Positions 1 through 12,222 of a stretch of 64,000 nt of DNA are shown here, piece after piece. The stretch is from Strongylocentrotus droebachiensis (taxonomy: Eukaryota; Echinodermata; Echinoidea; Camarodonta; Strongylocentrotidae). The stretch spans positions 310,001-374,000 of the forward strand of contig JAVYIG010000173.1 in NCBI GenBank assembly GCA_035222895.1, in the 5' to 3' direction. The first letter of the stretch is position 1. Every line of letters starts with the position of its first letter. Made by a program: the position numbers and the translations under genes. A model generated the notes under the pieces. The model was not told where the DNA came from and searched no databases. It saw only the letters and a program-made list of their open reading frames with translations.

Positions 1-734
1 AAGGAAATGCAACTGTTATCACTCAATGGATGCAACTCTTGCATTTCGATATTCAAATGTATTTCATACAAAAATGTACAGAGTATCTGTTTCCAAGACC
101 AACTTGTGTCACTTTTATTGAAAGTAAAGTATTTTACAGCAGCTGAATGAATGTGTGCCTTTCTTTTTGTACCAGAAATGTATAAATGTCTAATCGTCGT
201 TGATAAGGATTGTTCAGAAGGGTTATAGATTAAAAGAAATCTTACATGCTTTGTGCTCTTGGAGAAAAGGCTAACACGCCTGAATGTTACTCCTAAATAA
301 GGCCAGTGTAAGAAATATTAATGTATTCAAAGATTTTCCTTGAGCTTTGTGTAACAACAGGATCAACACGAGGACAGTTGAGCACCATCCTTGTCAAAGG
401 TTTATACCTGTATGGACTAACATATGCCTTTTTAAGTAGCCCTAAAAGTTGACAGCGATTAAAGATTGAGAGTAATGATCTAATCCAACACATTCCATTT
501 CCAATCAAGCATGTGTCCGTACTTGTTTTGATTTGTCATAACTTTGGCAAGAAACATAAGTGTTGAAGGGGCATTGTAACATTTCATCTAAAATGTACAC
601 TGGTTAAAACATTGGGTATGCAAAAAATTGCTACAGATTTGCACAGAACCATGAATTTTTACCCATGGTGTGGTTCTCCCCTCGTAGCAACTTATGTTTA
701 TATTCTCAAGACCATACAATATTACCTGTTACCA
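1..734. other. AT-rich non-coding; possible 3'UTR of a gene to the left
   Basis: There is no convincing open frame. The unbroken AT-rich text, rich in TGTA-type words, and the poly(A)-signal-like hexamers further right (1937-1942 and 2468-2473) would fit the end of a long 3'UTR on the + strand. No stop codon of a recognised protein is visible, so plain intergenic DNA is equally possible. Confidence 0.2.
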
Positions 735-1041
735 ATAGGCCATTTTCGTAATGTAACCAAATTTAATGCATAAGTCTTTGTGAAGTGCCTCAATACAAAT
801 TATTTCATTCACCTGATAGGAATAATAGTATTTCAATAGACAGACTCCGAACTGCATACATTAGTTGTTGCCAGGTTGGACAAACATTATGGCTTGACCT
901 ACCTAGCAACACTTAATATATGCAGTTGCATTCTGACTATTGAACTACTACTATTCCTATCAGGTGAATGAAATAATTTGTATTGAGGCACTTTACAAAG
1001 ACCTATGCATTAAATTTGGTTACATTACGAAAATTGCCTAT
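735..1041. repeat. Palindromic foldback element, about 0.3 kb
   Basis: The segment beginning ATAGGCCATTTTCGTAATG at 735 returns as its reverse complement ending at 1041. About 95 bp are nearly identical (735-830 against 946-1041). Similarity then continues, more diverged, almost to a centre near 888. There is no coding capacity. It looks like a foldback MITE. No clear target-site duplication is visible, so the exact ends and superfamily are unresolved. Confidence 0.75.
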
Positions 1042-4000
1042 TTTGAAGATAGAATCCTAAAGCACCACCACCCCCTCCCCCTGTAATATGTTCCATGATT
1101 GAGGTCACTTTACTAAGCGCTTTGCGCTTATGAATATGAGCCCTCTTTGAACTTAAACTTATTTAGCTTTAACTTGGTTTGTGTCCTCACTGAGGTCCAA
1201 AGCTCATTGTAAATATGTTATGTAGATGTAAAAATGATAGGTTTTGTTCAGTACTGTAGATTTAGTGTACTAGTGTTGTTTCTCTTGTATTGTTTTTGTT
1301 GATCAAGACTAATCAAGTGCCTTTGTATTTATACGAGATAAGATATTTATAGATGATGTTCTTTGTTACTTTTTACAATGTTTCGGTCATGTATCTTGCC
1401 TTAGAACATTTTTCTCTCTTTCATTCAGTATCCTGTGAAAATGTAGCCATCATTTATTGCAATTGCTCTTTGGAGGATTAAGAACAGCATCAAATTATGA
1501 TAAATCTCATCTGATGTCTTTAAAGCTAGGGGGAGAGATCATCCTTCTTTTTGGGGTATGCACACAGCCCCAGCACCAATGCTACTTTAGGTCATTTGAG
1601 TGCATGTGCTTAGTAATTTAGATTGAAGTCACAACCTCAAGCAAAAGTTGCAGAAGCCCAACAGATACTTTTTGTCTAAACCTGAAAATAGAGGGATAAT
1701 GAGTATCACAATTGAAGACAACTGATACTGGAAAACTTGTGGTGTTTAGATGTGGATCCAAAGCAGTATATAAGTCTGTGTAGGCTCAACTCTTCAGCAA
1801 TGTTTGCATTAAAATTGTTTGCATTAAAATTGTTGCTCATATTTTTAGAAAGGGAAAGGAGAGCAATTCTCTTTTAGGTTCAATATTTTAAAGAAATATA
1901 TGCTTCTTTATAAAAAAATGATTACACTTCACAGGCAATAAACTTGAACTACTGACAAAATCTTAGTTTCTGAATTTGTTCCAATGTAAAATTGAATTCT
2001 AAATGTACAGAGCAAGAAAGAGTGAACATTTTTCTTCTTTTCTTTTGTCTTCTCTTTTTTTCTCCTTTTTTTTCTTTGGGTAAATCATGAAAATACCTTT
2101 AAAATTTATATACATGTACAATGTCTTGTGCACCCCATACTGTCAAAGAGTCTTGTACTACAATATTCAAATCAACTTGACCTAGCAGTGAGAAGAGAAT
2201 ACTCCCTCTACGTTCTCAAAGTAGATATTCGTAGATTCCACAGCGCCCGTCCACAATACAAATAAACAGCAGGCAAGATGAATGTTCGTACCAGAGGAGA
2301 AAAAAGGATAGGTCGCATCTGAAATTGAACATCAACTCTGGTTTTGAAGAGTTAAGATCTTGTATAATTGTTATGTCTTTTGTAATCACAAGTTGCTTTC
2401 CAATACCGTAGAATATGTAAACTTGTTTTTGTACGGTAAAATCATTTCAAGTTTACAAAACACTTTAAATAAACATGTGAGTACAACATTCACATAACAA
2501 CTAAACATGAATTTGTACCGCATAAAATGTAGATAGTTTTTATTTTATTGAGCCGATCGAAAAGTATAATTCCTAGATTGCGTGACAGTTAAGCTAAGCT
2601 TAGCAATGGACTTGTATCGAAATATTATACTTTGCAATATATTTCTTGGGCGCTGATGCTCCGAGTTTAGTTTGAACTGCCTCGATTTAATTGGCTTGAA
2701 TAGGTCGAGTAGCTTTTAGTTTGATCTTATGTATATTATTCCAAATAAGATCGATCAATATCGTTCCTCCAGTTTTCCAGCTTTTACAGACTTAATCAGT
2801 CTTAAATAAACTCGATCTAGAGGTTGATAAACGGGAGATGTCGTGACTAGTTACTACACTCATATAGCTTATAGAAGGAAAAAAATCCCTGGAAATAATG
2901 GAAGTGCATGACAACTCGATAGAAAGAATAACAACAGAACAACAATACATTGCAATAGGCGGGAAGGGTATATGTCAGCTCACAATCCCATCTTAATGTC
3001 AAATTCAAGGTGTTGAAATCCCTGCAAAAGCTTCCAAGATCATCGCTGAGCCACCCTAATCCTTAGTTTAAATTCCGAAATTGTATCTCCTTTCTCAACC
3101 TTGAACCTTCCACCCAAGGAAAGACCCCTCCCCCTCTATTTTTTTCTTCTTTCCGTCGTAAAAGTCGATGGGTTTTGTAAATCCATTTACTTGTCAGCCA
3201 TTGTATACATAACATCCACTTTAGGGCAACATTCTTAAGAGATGAACTTGGGTTTCTCGTCGGAGATCTTGACAAATTTGCACAAAAGCCTTAAATTGCG
3301 ATGAAAGATTTACGCTTTATATGATCCAGGGGTAGTCTCTGCTTAAAGGAAATCACACAATTTGTTGATAAACGTTCAGTCTTGCTTCTTCTGAATCCTA
3401 TCATTATTCTTTAAAATAAATATTTAGCTCAAAAACTCATATCCATAACAATACTTATAAAACACGCGATGATTTAATTCAAATGAACATAATTATCATA
3501 TGTAAAAGATAGTGCCATCCCATTTTATTCTAAAGATTAGATTTAATGATCAAGTTTTAAAGGAGAGAGTGGACAAATCAATAAATCAAACCTGTATCGA
3601 CGAACTTCAATATGTTTTCTTTTTTTTCTCCGCATAACTCATCGCCACTAGCCCTCTTGCTCTCTCGAACCACAACAACATCTGCTTCAATTACAATTGT
3701 TTTACACTTCATGTACGAACGCATTCAGATACTACATGTATTTTTCCTTTAAAATGGAAGTTTTCTATAATTTCTAGGCGCCGCACTCTGCGGGAGGTTT
3801 CGAAAACTAACTGGGATTTAGACGTACCTTGGATCGGGGCACGCCCGACCTCTGGCTTTACTCCTTAATTTCGCTTTATATAACCGTATACTCAGTTGTT
3901 CCGTTTTAATACATGTATGGTTTATGTCCTCGCAAATTATCTTGTCTATGAAAGAAACTACATGTACATTATGATAACAACTTCGCAAATGGGAAAATAC

Positions 4001-4192
4001 AGTCATCGTCGTTTTATTGACGAAAATTGCAATGTATTCATCGCCTTATATACTGAAATGTTTCCCCTTTTCGCTCCTTTGACTTTCGATTCCTTTTTAT
4101 TTTACTATTTCCTCTTCCTTTTCAGTTTTCTTCTTCTTATTTCCTTCTTAGTTGTTGTCTTGATTTCATTGTGTTGCTTATATAGAACAGTT
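1042..4192. other. AT-rich non-coding DNA
   Basis: No exon or structured repeat is recognised. AATAAA hexamers occur at 1937-1942 and 2468-2473, and a pyrimidine-rich patch lies at about 2030-2080. The short open frames around 3063-3275, 3818-4006 and 3896-4291 are of ordinary chance length and have no recognisable domain. Confidence 0.4.
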
Positions 4193-4480
4193 ATGGACGA
4201 TCACCCCGGACAACTACTCTACCTGACAATTACCCCTGGGCATTTACACCCGACAGATATCTCCAGGAAGAACGACCCGACGGACAATTAACACCGGACT
4301 ACTATACTCTGGCTGGACAAACTACCCCCTTTACGATAATCCCAATTGACGAAGGATAAATGCCTTGGGGTTATGAATTAAGGAGGTGGGTTAGGGTGGT
4401 AAATGTCCTTCTAGTCCAGTATGTAATTGTCCTAGGTGTCGTGATATGAGGTAGTTGTTCGGCTGGTAGTTTTTGTCCTA
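4193..4480. repeat. Inverted degenerate minisatellite of GTAATTGTCC-type units
   Basis: The left half carries successive GGACAACTAC, GACAATTACC, GGACAATTAAC and GGACAAACTAC words at irregular 15-25 bp spacing. The right half carries the complementary words (GTAAATGTCC, GTAATTGTCC, GTAGTTGTTC, GTAGTTTTTGTCC). The block is therefore a decayed array whose two halves are inverted about a centre near 4350. It has no coding capacity. I infer a non-autonomous foldback element; boundaries are approximate. Confidence 0.6.
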
Positions 4481-4597
4481 AACATATATTAATAAAGAGA
4501 GTTTACGAACAAAGGCTAAAGTGATGTTTTTTATGTAAAAGCCATATTTATTAATTGATTGACAGGGTGATATTTATTAAATATATAACAACATATA

Positions 4598-5481
4598 CAG
4601 TGCGTCCCAGAAAAAACGAAATCGAGAAGTATTGATGTTCTATCATAACTTAATCACAACCATAATTAATGAATGATACATATTTGGAAAGCTTAGAGTC
4701 TCTTCTTTCAGTTGATGCTACTCAGATGATGCATATTTTACGCATGAGTGATTAAAAGCAATTTGAAGGAAGGAAACCAAAAAGACATTTGGCGGGCGGT
4801 ATCTGAATTTCGAAGAAAAATTCACATTTCTAGAAAGTTGAGTTTCTGCCCTTTCATATGACACCTCAATCAGGAAAAATGAGCGAAGAATGACAAAGTT
4901 CTGTTTGTTTAAAGTAGTGCTTGCATTTCCATAATTGTATTAAACGAATTCGTTTTCACTGGCTGCCTGCCGTATCAATAAACGAAATTAACAAAAGACT
5001 TAACTCCGTTTCGTTGACAATCAGCCGTAGACGAGAGTCTTCATGCATGGCTGATTGTCAACGAAACGGAGTTAAGTCTTTTGTCAAATCTGCTTTTTGC
5101 TACGGCAGGCACCCAGTGAAAACGAATTCGTTTGTTAAAATTATGAAAATGTAAGGGCTACTTTAAACAAACAGAACTTTGTTATTCCTCGCTCATTTTT
5201 CCTGATTGAGGTGTCATAATTATGAAAGGGCAGAAACTCAACTTTCTAGAAATGTGAATTTTTCTTCGAAATCCAGATACCGCCCGCCAAATGTCTTTTT
5301 GGTTTCCTTCCTTCAAATTGCTTTTAATCACTCATGCGTGAAATATGCATCATCTGAGTAGCATCAACTGAAAGAGAAGACTCTAAGCTTTCCAAATATG
5401 AATCATTCATTAATTATGGTTGTGATTAAGTTATGATAAAACATCGATACTTCTCGGTTTCGTTTTTTCTGGGACGCACTG
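4598..5481. mobile_element. Large foldback MITE of Tc1/mariner type with TA target duplication
   Basis: The left end begins CAGTGCGTCCCAGAAAAAAC and the right end finishes with its reverse complement. Both ends abut TA (4596-4597 and 5482-5483). The arms are about 430 bp (4598-5026 and 5049-5481), match at roughly 95 percent by eye, and enclose a loop of about 22 bp. A TA duplication and a CAGTG-type terminus are typical of Tc1/mariner non-autonomous elements. No transposase frame is present. The 77-codon frame at 4921-5154 only reads through the hairpin tip. Confidence 0.88.
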
Positions 5482-5519
5482 TATATACTATATATTATAT
5501 ATATAGTATACATACTGTA

Positions 5520-5597
5520 TTATAGCGCTTAGAGACTTCGGTGGAAAGCGCTTTATAAGCACCGTTTTTATTAATATTATTATTATTATTATTAAAG
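5520..5597. repeat. Retroposon tail remnant with (TTA)n
   Basis: The pattern TATAGCGCTTAGAGAC, then GGAAAGCGCTTTATAAGC, then a (TTA)n tract resembles the 3' tail of dispersed retroposons in invertebrate deuterostomes. It lies 40 bp to the right of the mariner-type foldback. Family identity is from memory of the tail style only. Confidence 0.45.
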
Positions 5598-6689
5598 TTA
5601 AAGTACTCTTTAGACACTATGTTCCGACATGATTTTATTTAATGGAAAACGTACACGAAGTATTGACGATACTTTTAACATTAAGCGTTTCGTTATATGA
5701 AATAATGATTTTGAGAAACGAAACTTGTAAAGTGGATTTTTAAAAGACTTTTGTCATGAAAATCGAGTTAAAAACAGAGACGAAGAACACGGTTCAATTG
5801 ACAAGAAACAAACATTTACCATTAGATGAATCTTGCTCAATTTTATTTGGGTTGTGTGGATTATAATATTATAAAGTTGCAATATACGTAAACGTTTTTT
5901 TTTGAGGGGATGGGTGTGTTCTTTCTTTAAGGTTTTATATACCTGGTGAGAGCTGAAGGAAAAATACAGTGGGTGACCTTGCAAGCTCTATATAATTCTT
6001 GTTTGTCTCAAAAGCCTAATTTTCTCAAAACAAAATAATTGCATTTTATTACTGGAATGTCCCAGGTATGTTATTTTTAATCCTAGCGTTCAATATCAAA
6101 GCCTTTACGATTTAGACCATGTCAAATGTAATCGTTACTCTCTTCTTTTTGTTTAAATTATTTTATTTAGACTTCGGTTCACAAGGTGTTCTCTTATATC
6201 CCATTATCTGTAATGTTTTGATACAGCTTGTATTGAACAAAGAAGCCGACGCTGCCTGAAATCATGAAAACAGATGGTTTAAGAAGAAACGATCGGTTTG
6301 ATATGAGAGTTTTCCCCTTTCCGATGCTTACCTTTAGAATGGTAATGTATCTTCATTTCTCTCCTGTACCGTTCTCTGACGTCCAAGTCTAGACGGTCAT
6401 TAAAATGGCCAAATTCTTGGTCAACCTTAATTCGCGCGTACAACACCTTGATTTGCAGGTTACCTAGATTTGTTACTTTGGAATTTAGCGTATAAACGTT
6501 CGCATGGTGGAAAATATAGGTAAGCAGTTTTTGCGAGCATTGTGCTATTTTCGTCTATTTTCGAAATCGGAGGAAACCGGCTTTATTATTTACGTCATGA
6601 CATTGTCGGGTAAATTGTTAACCGTGAATTTACATTGACACAAGTGCAATCAATCAATTGAACAATATTGCGAATTTTCTGTTGTAGGC
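5598..6689. other. AT-rich non-coding DNA
   Basis: No coding exon, RNA gene or structured repeat was recognised here. Confidence 0.4.
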
Positions 6690-6840
6690 CTTTTATTTTA
6701 TTTATTCGTTTTATTTAAACAGGGTAACTCTATCAGTATTTACACTGTTATCATGGGTGGCCCCGTACACAATATAGCTTACAAATACAGAGGAAATTGA
6801 GCAAAGTTTAATTACATACAAATCATATCATGGAATATTT
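6690..6840 (-). mobile_element. Possible 3' end of a retroposon, minus strand
   Basis: Read on the minus strand, a segment ending GTTACCCTGTTTAAATAAAA runs into an AATAAA-like simple tail. A related end (GTTTTTACCTGTATAAATAT) occurs at 51525-51660 in the same orientation. Two copies sharing a terminal word followed by an A/T-rich tail suggest a LINE- or SINE-type 3' end. The body is too short and diverged to name. Confidence 0.35.
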
Positions 6841-9052
6841 GTTTTTGTTTGTTGTACATCATGATACGAACACGAAAAAAAAAGACATGTGACCAGCCTA
6901 TACAATCTTTATTTGTGATGGCCTACGATTTCAAACAGAAACCCAGAATGCTGAGTAAAATGTATTGAAATAAAGAAGATACTATTGAGTACCAACGACA
7001 TTTGATATAATTATGGAAATATATATATTAAAAAAAAGAGAATTTCTGAAGGTGAAGTCAATCAAAGACAAGTTGGTAACTCTGTGGCGTATCTTGCGAG
7101 CTCCCCTTCCATTTTGTTCTGTAATTTTAAAAAAATATTTAAAAAAATCTATATTTTCCCTTTAAAAAAATGTCAATCATACATTCACCCTAAATATCAT
7201 AATTGCACCTGTATGAAACAAATCTATTCCGTCATAAATAACTAAGGAAATGAATGAAAATTTAAGTAATACGGTTCTGTACAGGGCAAATTGGAGAGGA
7301 GCTTGCATGATACGTCACAGTGTTGCCACATCGTGTTTCATTGACAACTTTAAAAATTCATAACTCTCCTATTTTTAATCGGATTTTGCTCAAACTTTCA
7401 ATAATTTATTTCTCTCTCTCTTTTGTCTTGCTTTTATTTAAACCACCTTAATATCGAGGTGAACTTTCCATTTAAGAATGACTTCGGTCCAAGACAACCA
7501 ACATAAATGTACAGTTTCATTACCAGAAACTAAAAGTGCATGATTTGATGACCTTTGATAACAAATTATTGCACTTTCTTTTCTGCTGCAGTAGGAAAAG
7601 CGAAAATGGATGACATGATGTGTATAACGAATATATCTTTAAATAAAAAATAATTTGCCAACCCCCCCCCCCCCCTCCTCTTCATCAACTCTCCAGTCGA
7701 ACGACATGTGTCAGGTAGCTATGGGGGCATTGAGCCCACATCCCCTCATCGAACAGCAAAAAAGGGGGACGGATAAATGTGATGTATTGGAAGGGCGAGT
7801 GAAATTGAGAGCTTAAAAGAAAATGACAGAATCCACCCCCTCCCCAAAAAAAATCCTTCTAATCGGTGATCTTTGAAAGTATGTATTTCGAAATATTGCT
7901 ACCCCATCCCCTCCATCATGTCCTTGATGCAACAGTTGCCCCTCAATGGCTGGACCCGTACTAGGCCTATGCCATTGCGAAAGACCTTTTTTGTTGTTGG
8001 ACACATTAACTTCAGCAAAATCTCATCTTTTATTTCAATGTATGCGTGTTTTTGTTGTTGTAAACTTTGACCTATTATATCTTGAAAGTACCCCGGTTAT
8101 TCGTGGTCATTTTATCTTTGATTACAATTAATTTTGACGTATCGCACGAACGTGTTTGCAGATGCATCACCTAACTGGAAAATATTTATTAACAAATTAG
8201 ACTTGAACTTTTAAAAATATTTGAATTATGGGATTAACATCTAAGTTTTCTTTCTCCAGATCCGTCAACAAGATGTAAAATTAAAACCAGCTTAGATCAT
8301 TACCTTGTACTTCATTTCATCTTCTGCACGTTGCACCCCTTGCTATAAACAATTTCACAATGACGGTAAAACCTTCTGTTTGTAACTACGTCACTATCGT
8401 CACGCATAAATTAATGTAGACGTATTCCCCTGCTCAAACATTTATTTTTTGTCTTCGAGCGTGCAATTTTGTTCATGCTACTGCGTATGGGGATGAAAAA
8501 TATTTATGGACGTGTCTGAAAGTGAGATCAGTGTTTTAACTTGTTTATTCCGGAAGTCCTTCCCGCCAATATTAGCAGATATTTATGCCCATGGTCAGTA
8601 ATCGGGTGACCTAATTTCTTCCTCTCTGCTTCAATGTCTTCAGCACCTCACTAACAGGATGGGAAATGGAAAGTAGTCTTATTGCAAGGTTCATGACTTA
8701 TTCTTGGATTTCAAAACTTACAACTAGGCTACATGCAGCTCTTTTGGAGAAAATAGGTCCCAAAAAACACAACATATTATGTAGATGTACATGTAAAGAT
8801 TCCAAAAAGCCGAAACAAATGTGCAATGATCATAAAAAGTGACGGATGCAAAAACACAATATAAGTGATATCCAATATCAACGAGTTGTAATATAATAGT
8901 CTTCTTAGTCTTCTTAATTCCGACGTACATTAGAGCTTATTCAGAACTTTAAGAACTTTAAAGTTGAATTTTGAAGCAATTGCTTATCACTTGAGACTCA
9001 AGTAATGGAAGCAAGTGATATGTTATCATGCATATAATTTGAAAATTAATAC
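6841..9052. other. AT-rich non-coding DNA with a poly(C) run
   Basis: No exon is recognised. A run of about 15 C lies at about 7663-7677. The small open frames between 7813 and 8131 overlap each other on both strands and have no domain. Confidence 0.4.
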
Positions 9053-9115
9053 AATATTGATTTAAGGGCTGTAATCATTGATTTAAAATATTGATTTAAG
9101 GGCTGTAATCATTGT
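9053..9115. repeat. 34-bp tandem duplication
   Basis: The word ATATTGATTTAAGGGCTGTA followed by ATCATTG occurs twice, at 9054 and 9088, giving a perfect 34-bp head-to-tail repeat in AT-rich DNA. It probably arose by local slippage. Confidence 0.8.
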
Positions 9116-9457
9116 TATTTTCTTTCATGTTGTCATCCTGAAAATATTTAAAAGATTATCTTGTTTGTGCTTATATTTCTTGATTTTTACTGTGATCATT
9201 TTATATCTTGAATTACGAAATAATTAATATTGACTTTTAAAATAGGACTACATAGTAAATGTTATTAAAAAAATAGCTTTCATGGGTCATCCTGTCAAGG
9301 TATTGTTATTATTAATATCATATTGTTTTTAATTTATAATATGATTTAATTTATTTTTTATTTTTGTTAATTTGAACATGGATAATATGTCAAATGAAAT
9401 ATAAATTCAAATCAAATCATTTTTTGGAAGAATCATGAATTCACTTTGGAAAGGTGA

Positions 9458-9690
9458 AGTGGGTAGTGATAGAGCAGTGGTCTCGTAACCAGAAGGTCTC
9501 GGGTTCGAAACCAGGTCGATGCCCTAGTGCCCTTCGGTAAGGCATTGATCCTCGTTACCCAGTCCCTCACCGAGAGGTCTCAGAGCCGTCGGTCCCTTGG
9601 TTGCTTACATGTACTTACAGGCATTTGATACTTTATTAGCAGTCAGGTACAACCAACCAACCCCGCAACCAACAAACCAACGTACACGAA
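9458..9690 (+). mobile_element. tRNA-derived SINE, family A
   Basis: A tRNA-like head at about 9460-9515 has a box A-like stretch (GATAGAGCAGTGGTC) and a box B (GGGTTCGAAACC). It is followed by a body containing CTAGTGCCCTTCGGTAAGGC and then CCTCACCGAGAGG. The tail is AACC-rich (9651-9680). A second copy lies at 57978-58143, and a decayed copy sits in both arms of the palindrome at 11507-12433. The recurrence of head plus body shows a retroposon family, not a tRNA gene. Confidence 0.8.
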
Positions 9691-10606
9691 GTAGGAATAA
9701 AATAGAGGATGAGAGTCATGATAGAAGACTAGTCATAATTGAAACTTGAAGAAAATATGTATAGAACGAAGGACGAGAAAAGAGAGAGGGAGAGAGTTTG
9801 GTCCTTGATTTCGTAAAGATGGATTTGAAATTTAATCGACTTTTTTTTCTTCTTTGACTGACCACCGACGTCGGGGCTAATTTGGTACATGCATTAAAGA
9901 GTCTAGAGTTCAGGGGTCCATTTCCGTGTTCCAGTTCTTTCGAAGGCGATTCTACCCGACGCCATCATTGCCCTTGACTCTCCAGTTACACTCTTGCTAT
10001 GTGTGTCTGTGGTGCGCGCCCCCTAGGAGTGCACGTTTCATCAGGTTCAAACTCACATAGATAATGTACACGAAACATTAATGAAAGCAGTGGTAACACT
10101 CCCGCAATGATGCGCTCCGTGAAGGGCGACGTGAAACACGATTTTCATGACTTTTATAGCTTTTTTTCTCTCTCTTTGTTAAGAGCAGCTGCGTAAGGGG
10201 TCCAATTTCAATCATTCACATTCATGACCGTATTACATTATGTATAAACTGGTTCACGTCATTATTCATATCTAGATTTACCATCTTCATTTTCATTTAG
10301 GCCTATATTATCACAACTTGACCCACTCTGTTTAGACGAACGTACTGTAGTATCGATATAAGCTCAAAGTTGTATATACAACAGTTGGAAAGGGATATTC
10401 AAACTATCCTGTTGGCCTAATTAAATGACCCTCAGCTGTGTTTCAGACGGAAGAAGTAAGAAATATAGATGATTCATAATTGTATCCAATGGCTAGCTAA
10501 AACCATTGTCTTACACATTTTATGCGATTTTGATATGGGGATATACATGTCTTGGTTTACAAAAGATTGGGAAACCCATTGACTTTCTTTCTTGCCTCAC
10601 GAACGT
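9691..10606. other. Non-coding DNA, no feature recognised
   Basis: No exon, RNA gene or transposon end was seen. A short T-rich tract lies at about 9840-9855. Confidence 0.35.
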
Positions 10607-11030
10607 TGCGTGTGTGGGTGCGAATGTGGGTTTCTTTTTCTTCTTCCTCTTCGTTATCATTATCTTCATCTTCTTTTCCTTCTTTTTCTACTTCTTTGTT
10701 TTCTTATTTTATTTTATTTTTTGTTGTCTTTCTTTCTTTATTTATTCATGTATTCATTTCTTCATTTCTTTCTTCCTTTCTTTCTTCAAGTCGCGATCCT
10801 GCAAAATCCTTTGCCAGGATAAGAATGATCCTGTGTGTGTTTGTATGTGTGGGTGCGTGTCTGTGTGTGTTTATTTTTCTTCTTTCTCTTCTTTATCATT
10901 ATCTTCAACTTCTAGTCCTTTTTTGTACCCCTTCTTTATTTTGCTATTTTATTCATTTATTTATTCTTTCTTTCTTCCTTTCTTTCTTCAAGTCGCGACC
11001 CTGTACAATCCTTTGCCAGAATAAGAATCA
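10607..11030. repeat. Imperfect tandem duplication of a pyrimidine-rich unit of about 200 bp
   Basis: Two consecutive units share the order GTGTGGGTGCG, a long T/C-rich stretch, then CAAGTCGCG and CCTTTGCCAG-ATAAGAAT. The CAAGTCGCG landmarks are at 10787 and 10989 (202 bp apart); the GTGTGGGTGCG landmarks are at 10612 and 10847. Three overlapping open frames here encode only F/L/S-rich low-complexity peptides and are not considered genes. Confidence 0.75.
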
Positions 11031-11716
11031 AGCACTTCAGAGGAAAAACGTTTGGTTGCAGCACCCACGAATGACATCGAATAATGGCTAAATTGCACCA
11101 GCCCGAGTACGTGGGCTAGTGATGGGTGTGATTAATGTGCCTCTGATGCAGCTATAGGTAAATTGCAATTGAGCCTCGACGGTCCAGACGGCCTGTATTT
11201 CATCCTCCCACATAGTCCTGATAGCATCCCAAAGGATGAGAGAGAGAGAAAGGGTCAAAATGGTTAACTTGTAGTACGACACCTGGGACAAGCCAATTAA
11301 TTTTGATGGTGATGTTGGTTGAAGTTAGACTGGGGTTGATTTGTCATGGTATGTTGTATTAACCTTCAAAGACAGCGTTGGAACATTGATATTATTCATT
11401 TTAATTCTAAAATTGGTTTAATGGAATGTTGCTGGATAGAGTGGCTTAAATACCTCGACACCCTACCCCCCTTAAAATTAACTACGAAAAGAAGAAAAAT
11501 ATCTTACACTGTCGCTCATAAAGGTGGAATATTTTTTTTTATCCCAATTTATGGAATTATTTTAAAAATAATTTAAAAATGATAGATCTAGATAATAGTA
11601 TACATTCTCAGATTTTATTGTATAATAATTTGACAATGTGTGTTTTGCGTGACTGCTAAAGCATGTGTATGCTACTATGATTATCAACTAGGGGACCTAT
11701 GCCCTTAATTTATAAA

Positions 11717-11830
11717 TGACAGTAATGAGGATTAATGCCCCACAAAAGGGCACTAATATAGCACATCGACACGGTTTTGATCCTGGGGCCTCACAGTTAC
11801 GACGAGGCCATTGCTTTGTCACTGAACCAT
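11717..11830 (-). mobile_element. Decayed SINE family A copy in left palindrome arm
   Basis: Read on the minus strand it has a box A-like TGGTTCAGTGACAAAGC, a degraded box B ending CAAAACC, GTCGATGTGC, and then AGTGCCCTTTTGTGGGGC and ATTAATCCTCATTAC. These match the order and words of the SINE at 9458-9690. It mirrors the copy at 12110-12222. Confidence 0.65.
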
Positions 11831-12109
11831 GACTGTACGCAGCGGGGGCTAGGGGAGGGGGCAGTTTTCATAAATAAAATAAAAAACAGAAAATGCAATA
11901 AATTTTCAATTATTTATTGCATTTCACCCCGGTACCCAACATAAACAAATCTTCTGTGTGCCCATGCCTTGAGCCAAAATGCATGGCCGTCCAGAGGATT
12001 TGTTTATGTTGGGGACCGGGGTAAAATGCAATAAATTATTGAACATTTATTGCATTTTTTTTTTAAATTTATGGAAACTGCCCCCTACACTAGCCCCCGC
12101 TGCGTACAT

Positions 12110-12222
12110 TCATGGTTCAGTGACAAAACAATGGCCTCGTAACTGTGAGGCCCAAGAATCAAAACCGTGTCGATGTGCTATATTAGTGCCCTTTTGTGGG
12201 GCATTAATCCTCATTACTGTCA
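12110..12222 (+). mobile_element. Decayed SINE family A copy in right palindrome arm
   Basis: This is the sense-strand counterpart of the left-arm copy. CATGGTTCAGTGACAAAACA is followed by GGCCTCGTAAC, a degraded box B (AGAATCAAAACC), GTCGATGTGC, TAGTGCCCTTTTGTGGGGC and ATTAATCCTCATTAC. The match to the SINE at 9458-9690 extends past the tRNA-like head into the body. Confidence 0.65.

Noticed and set aside
4921-5154. 77-codon frame
   Set aside because: It crosses the tip of a foldback transposon and reads inverted copies of the same sequence.
9458-9530. tRNA gene candidates at 9458, 16632, 34618 and 57978
   Set aside because: Box A and B are present but stems do not pair fully, and at three of the sites a shared or SINE-like body follows, so they are SINE heads.
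10506-11091. Three overlapping frames of 76 to 179 codons
   Set aside because: They are F/L/S-rich products of a duplicated pyrimidine-rich tract. Several reading frames are open at once, which signals composition rather than selection.
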